NCBI GenBank assembly: GCA_026785815.1
Contig: JAJAZH010000120.1
Coordinates: forward strand, 1 to 5,760
Reading direction: 5' to 3'
Origin: Ramlibacter sp.
GTDB lineage: Bacteria; Pseudomonadota; Gammaproteobacteria; Burkholderiales; Burkholderiaceae_C
DNA: 5,760 nt
The notes under the pieces are model-generated. The model ran no database searches. It saw only the letters and a program-made list of their open reading frames with translations, and was not told where the DNA came from. Made by a program: the position numbers and the translations under genes. Of the stretch, positions 5,539 to 5,760 are shown in pieces (position 1 is the stretch's first letter; every line of letters starts with the position of its first letter).

Positions 5539-5760
5539 ATGGCCCCGTCGTCAGTCCAAGACCATCCCGAGCGCAACGTCATTCGCGTGCAGCTGGGCCA
5601 GAACGTGGTGTTGAAAGCAATGAACTCCGGCCAGACCGCGGAGCTGGAATCCAGGCTCGACATCGTCGACTGCCACAAGGGCGATGCGCTGCTGACCCAG
5701 GGCGTGCACGAGATGCAGCAGTACTTCATCCTCGACGGCATCCTCAAGCGCGTGGTGACC
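5539..5760 (+). CDS. Crp/Fnr-family transcriptional regulator (N-terminal 74 aa; runs off right edge)
   Basis: The visible part is the start of a cyclic-nucleotide-binding-type sensor domain. A 30-residue lead is followed by SGQTAELESRLDIVDCHKGDALLTQG and QQYFILDGILKRVV, the usual beta-roll pattern of kGd.L..qG then yfIldG.lk. The DNA-binding domain lies beyond the window. Only one cysteine (C45) is present, so the cysteine cluster that holds the [4Fe-4S] centre at the N-terminus of true FNR is absent. The ATG at 5539 has no clear Shine-Dalgarno (CACCGAAAACC precedes it). A later ATG at 5620 (residue 28) is possible but would remove residues that look part of the protein. It is divergent from oxc across 166 nt with an FNR-type operator, so it probably controls the oxalate operon and itself. 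The family is well supported; the signal sensed is unknown. Confidence 0.88.
   Translation, partial: MAPSSVQDHPERNVIRVQLGQNVVLKAMNSGQTAELESRLDIVDCHKGDALLTQGVHEMQQYFILDGILKRVVT

Noticed and set aside
5439..5747. Minus-strand open frame of 102 codons over the regulator and divergent spacer
   Set aside because: Antisense to a recognisable Crp/Fnr N-terminus and spanning the predicted promoters; no domain seen.

Overview
The window reads as a GC-rich betaproteobacterial segment, most likely Burkholderiales of the Cupriavidus/Ralstonia type. That assignment rests on codon bias and on the look of the encoded proteins, not on a database search. It carries an oxalate catabolism operon on the minus strand and a divergent regulator on the plus strand. 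No tRNA, rRNA, CRISPR array or insertion sequence was seen.

Layout from right to left, in the direction of operon transcription: a Crp/Fnr-family regulator begins at 5539 and runs off the right edge on the plus strand. A 166-nt divergent spacer follows, holding a perfect FNR-type palindrome (5466-5479). Then, all on the minus strand: oxc (oxalyl-CoA decarboxylase, 3651-5372), a first frc (formyl-CoA:oxalate CoA-transferase, 2338-3606), a terminator-like hairpin (2281-2314), a small stand-alone PAS protein (1812-2255), a second frc paralogue (452-1699), and the N-terminal part of a NuoE-like iron-sulfur protein (1-428). The last is probably the NAD-reducing subunit of a formate dehydrogenase and runs off the left edge.

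The genes form a metabolic line. Frc moves CoA from formyl-CoA to oxalate, giving oxalyl-CoA and formate. Oxc decarboxylates oxalyl-CoA to formyl-CoA and CO2, which renews the CoA donor. A formate dehydrogenase at the end of the operon would oxidise formate to CO2 and recover NADH. Oxc and both Frc proteins keep the recognised catalytic residues.

The points most worth a second look are regulatory. The palindrome sits exactly at -41.5 relative to a predicted oxc start (class II activation geometry) and also overlaps the predicted -35 of the divergent regulator. The regulator lacks an FNR-type N-terminal cysteine cluster. A PAS protein with a histidine at the FixL haem-ligand position lies between two diverged frc copies, behind an apparent intra-operon terminator. 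The individual enzymes are well-known families; the unusual part is this arrangement.
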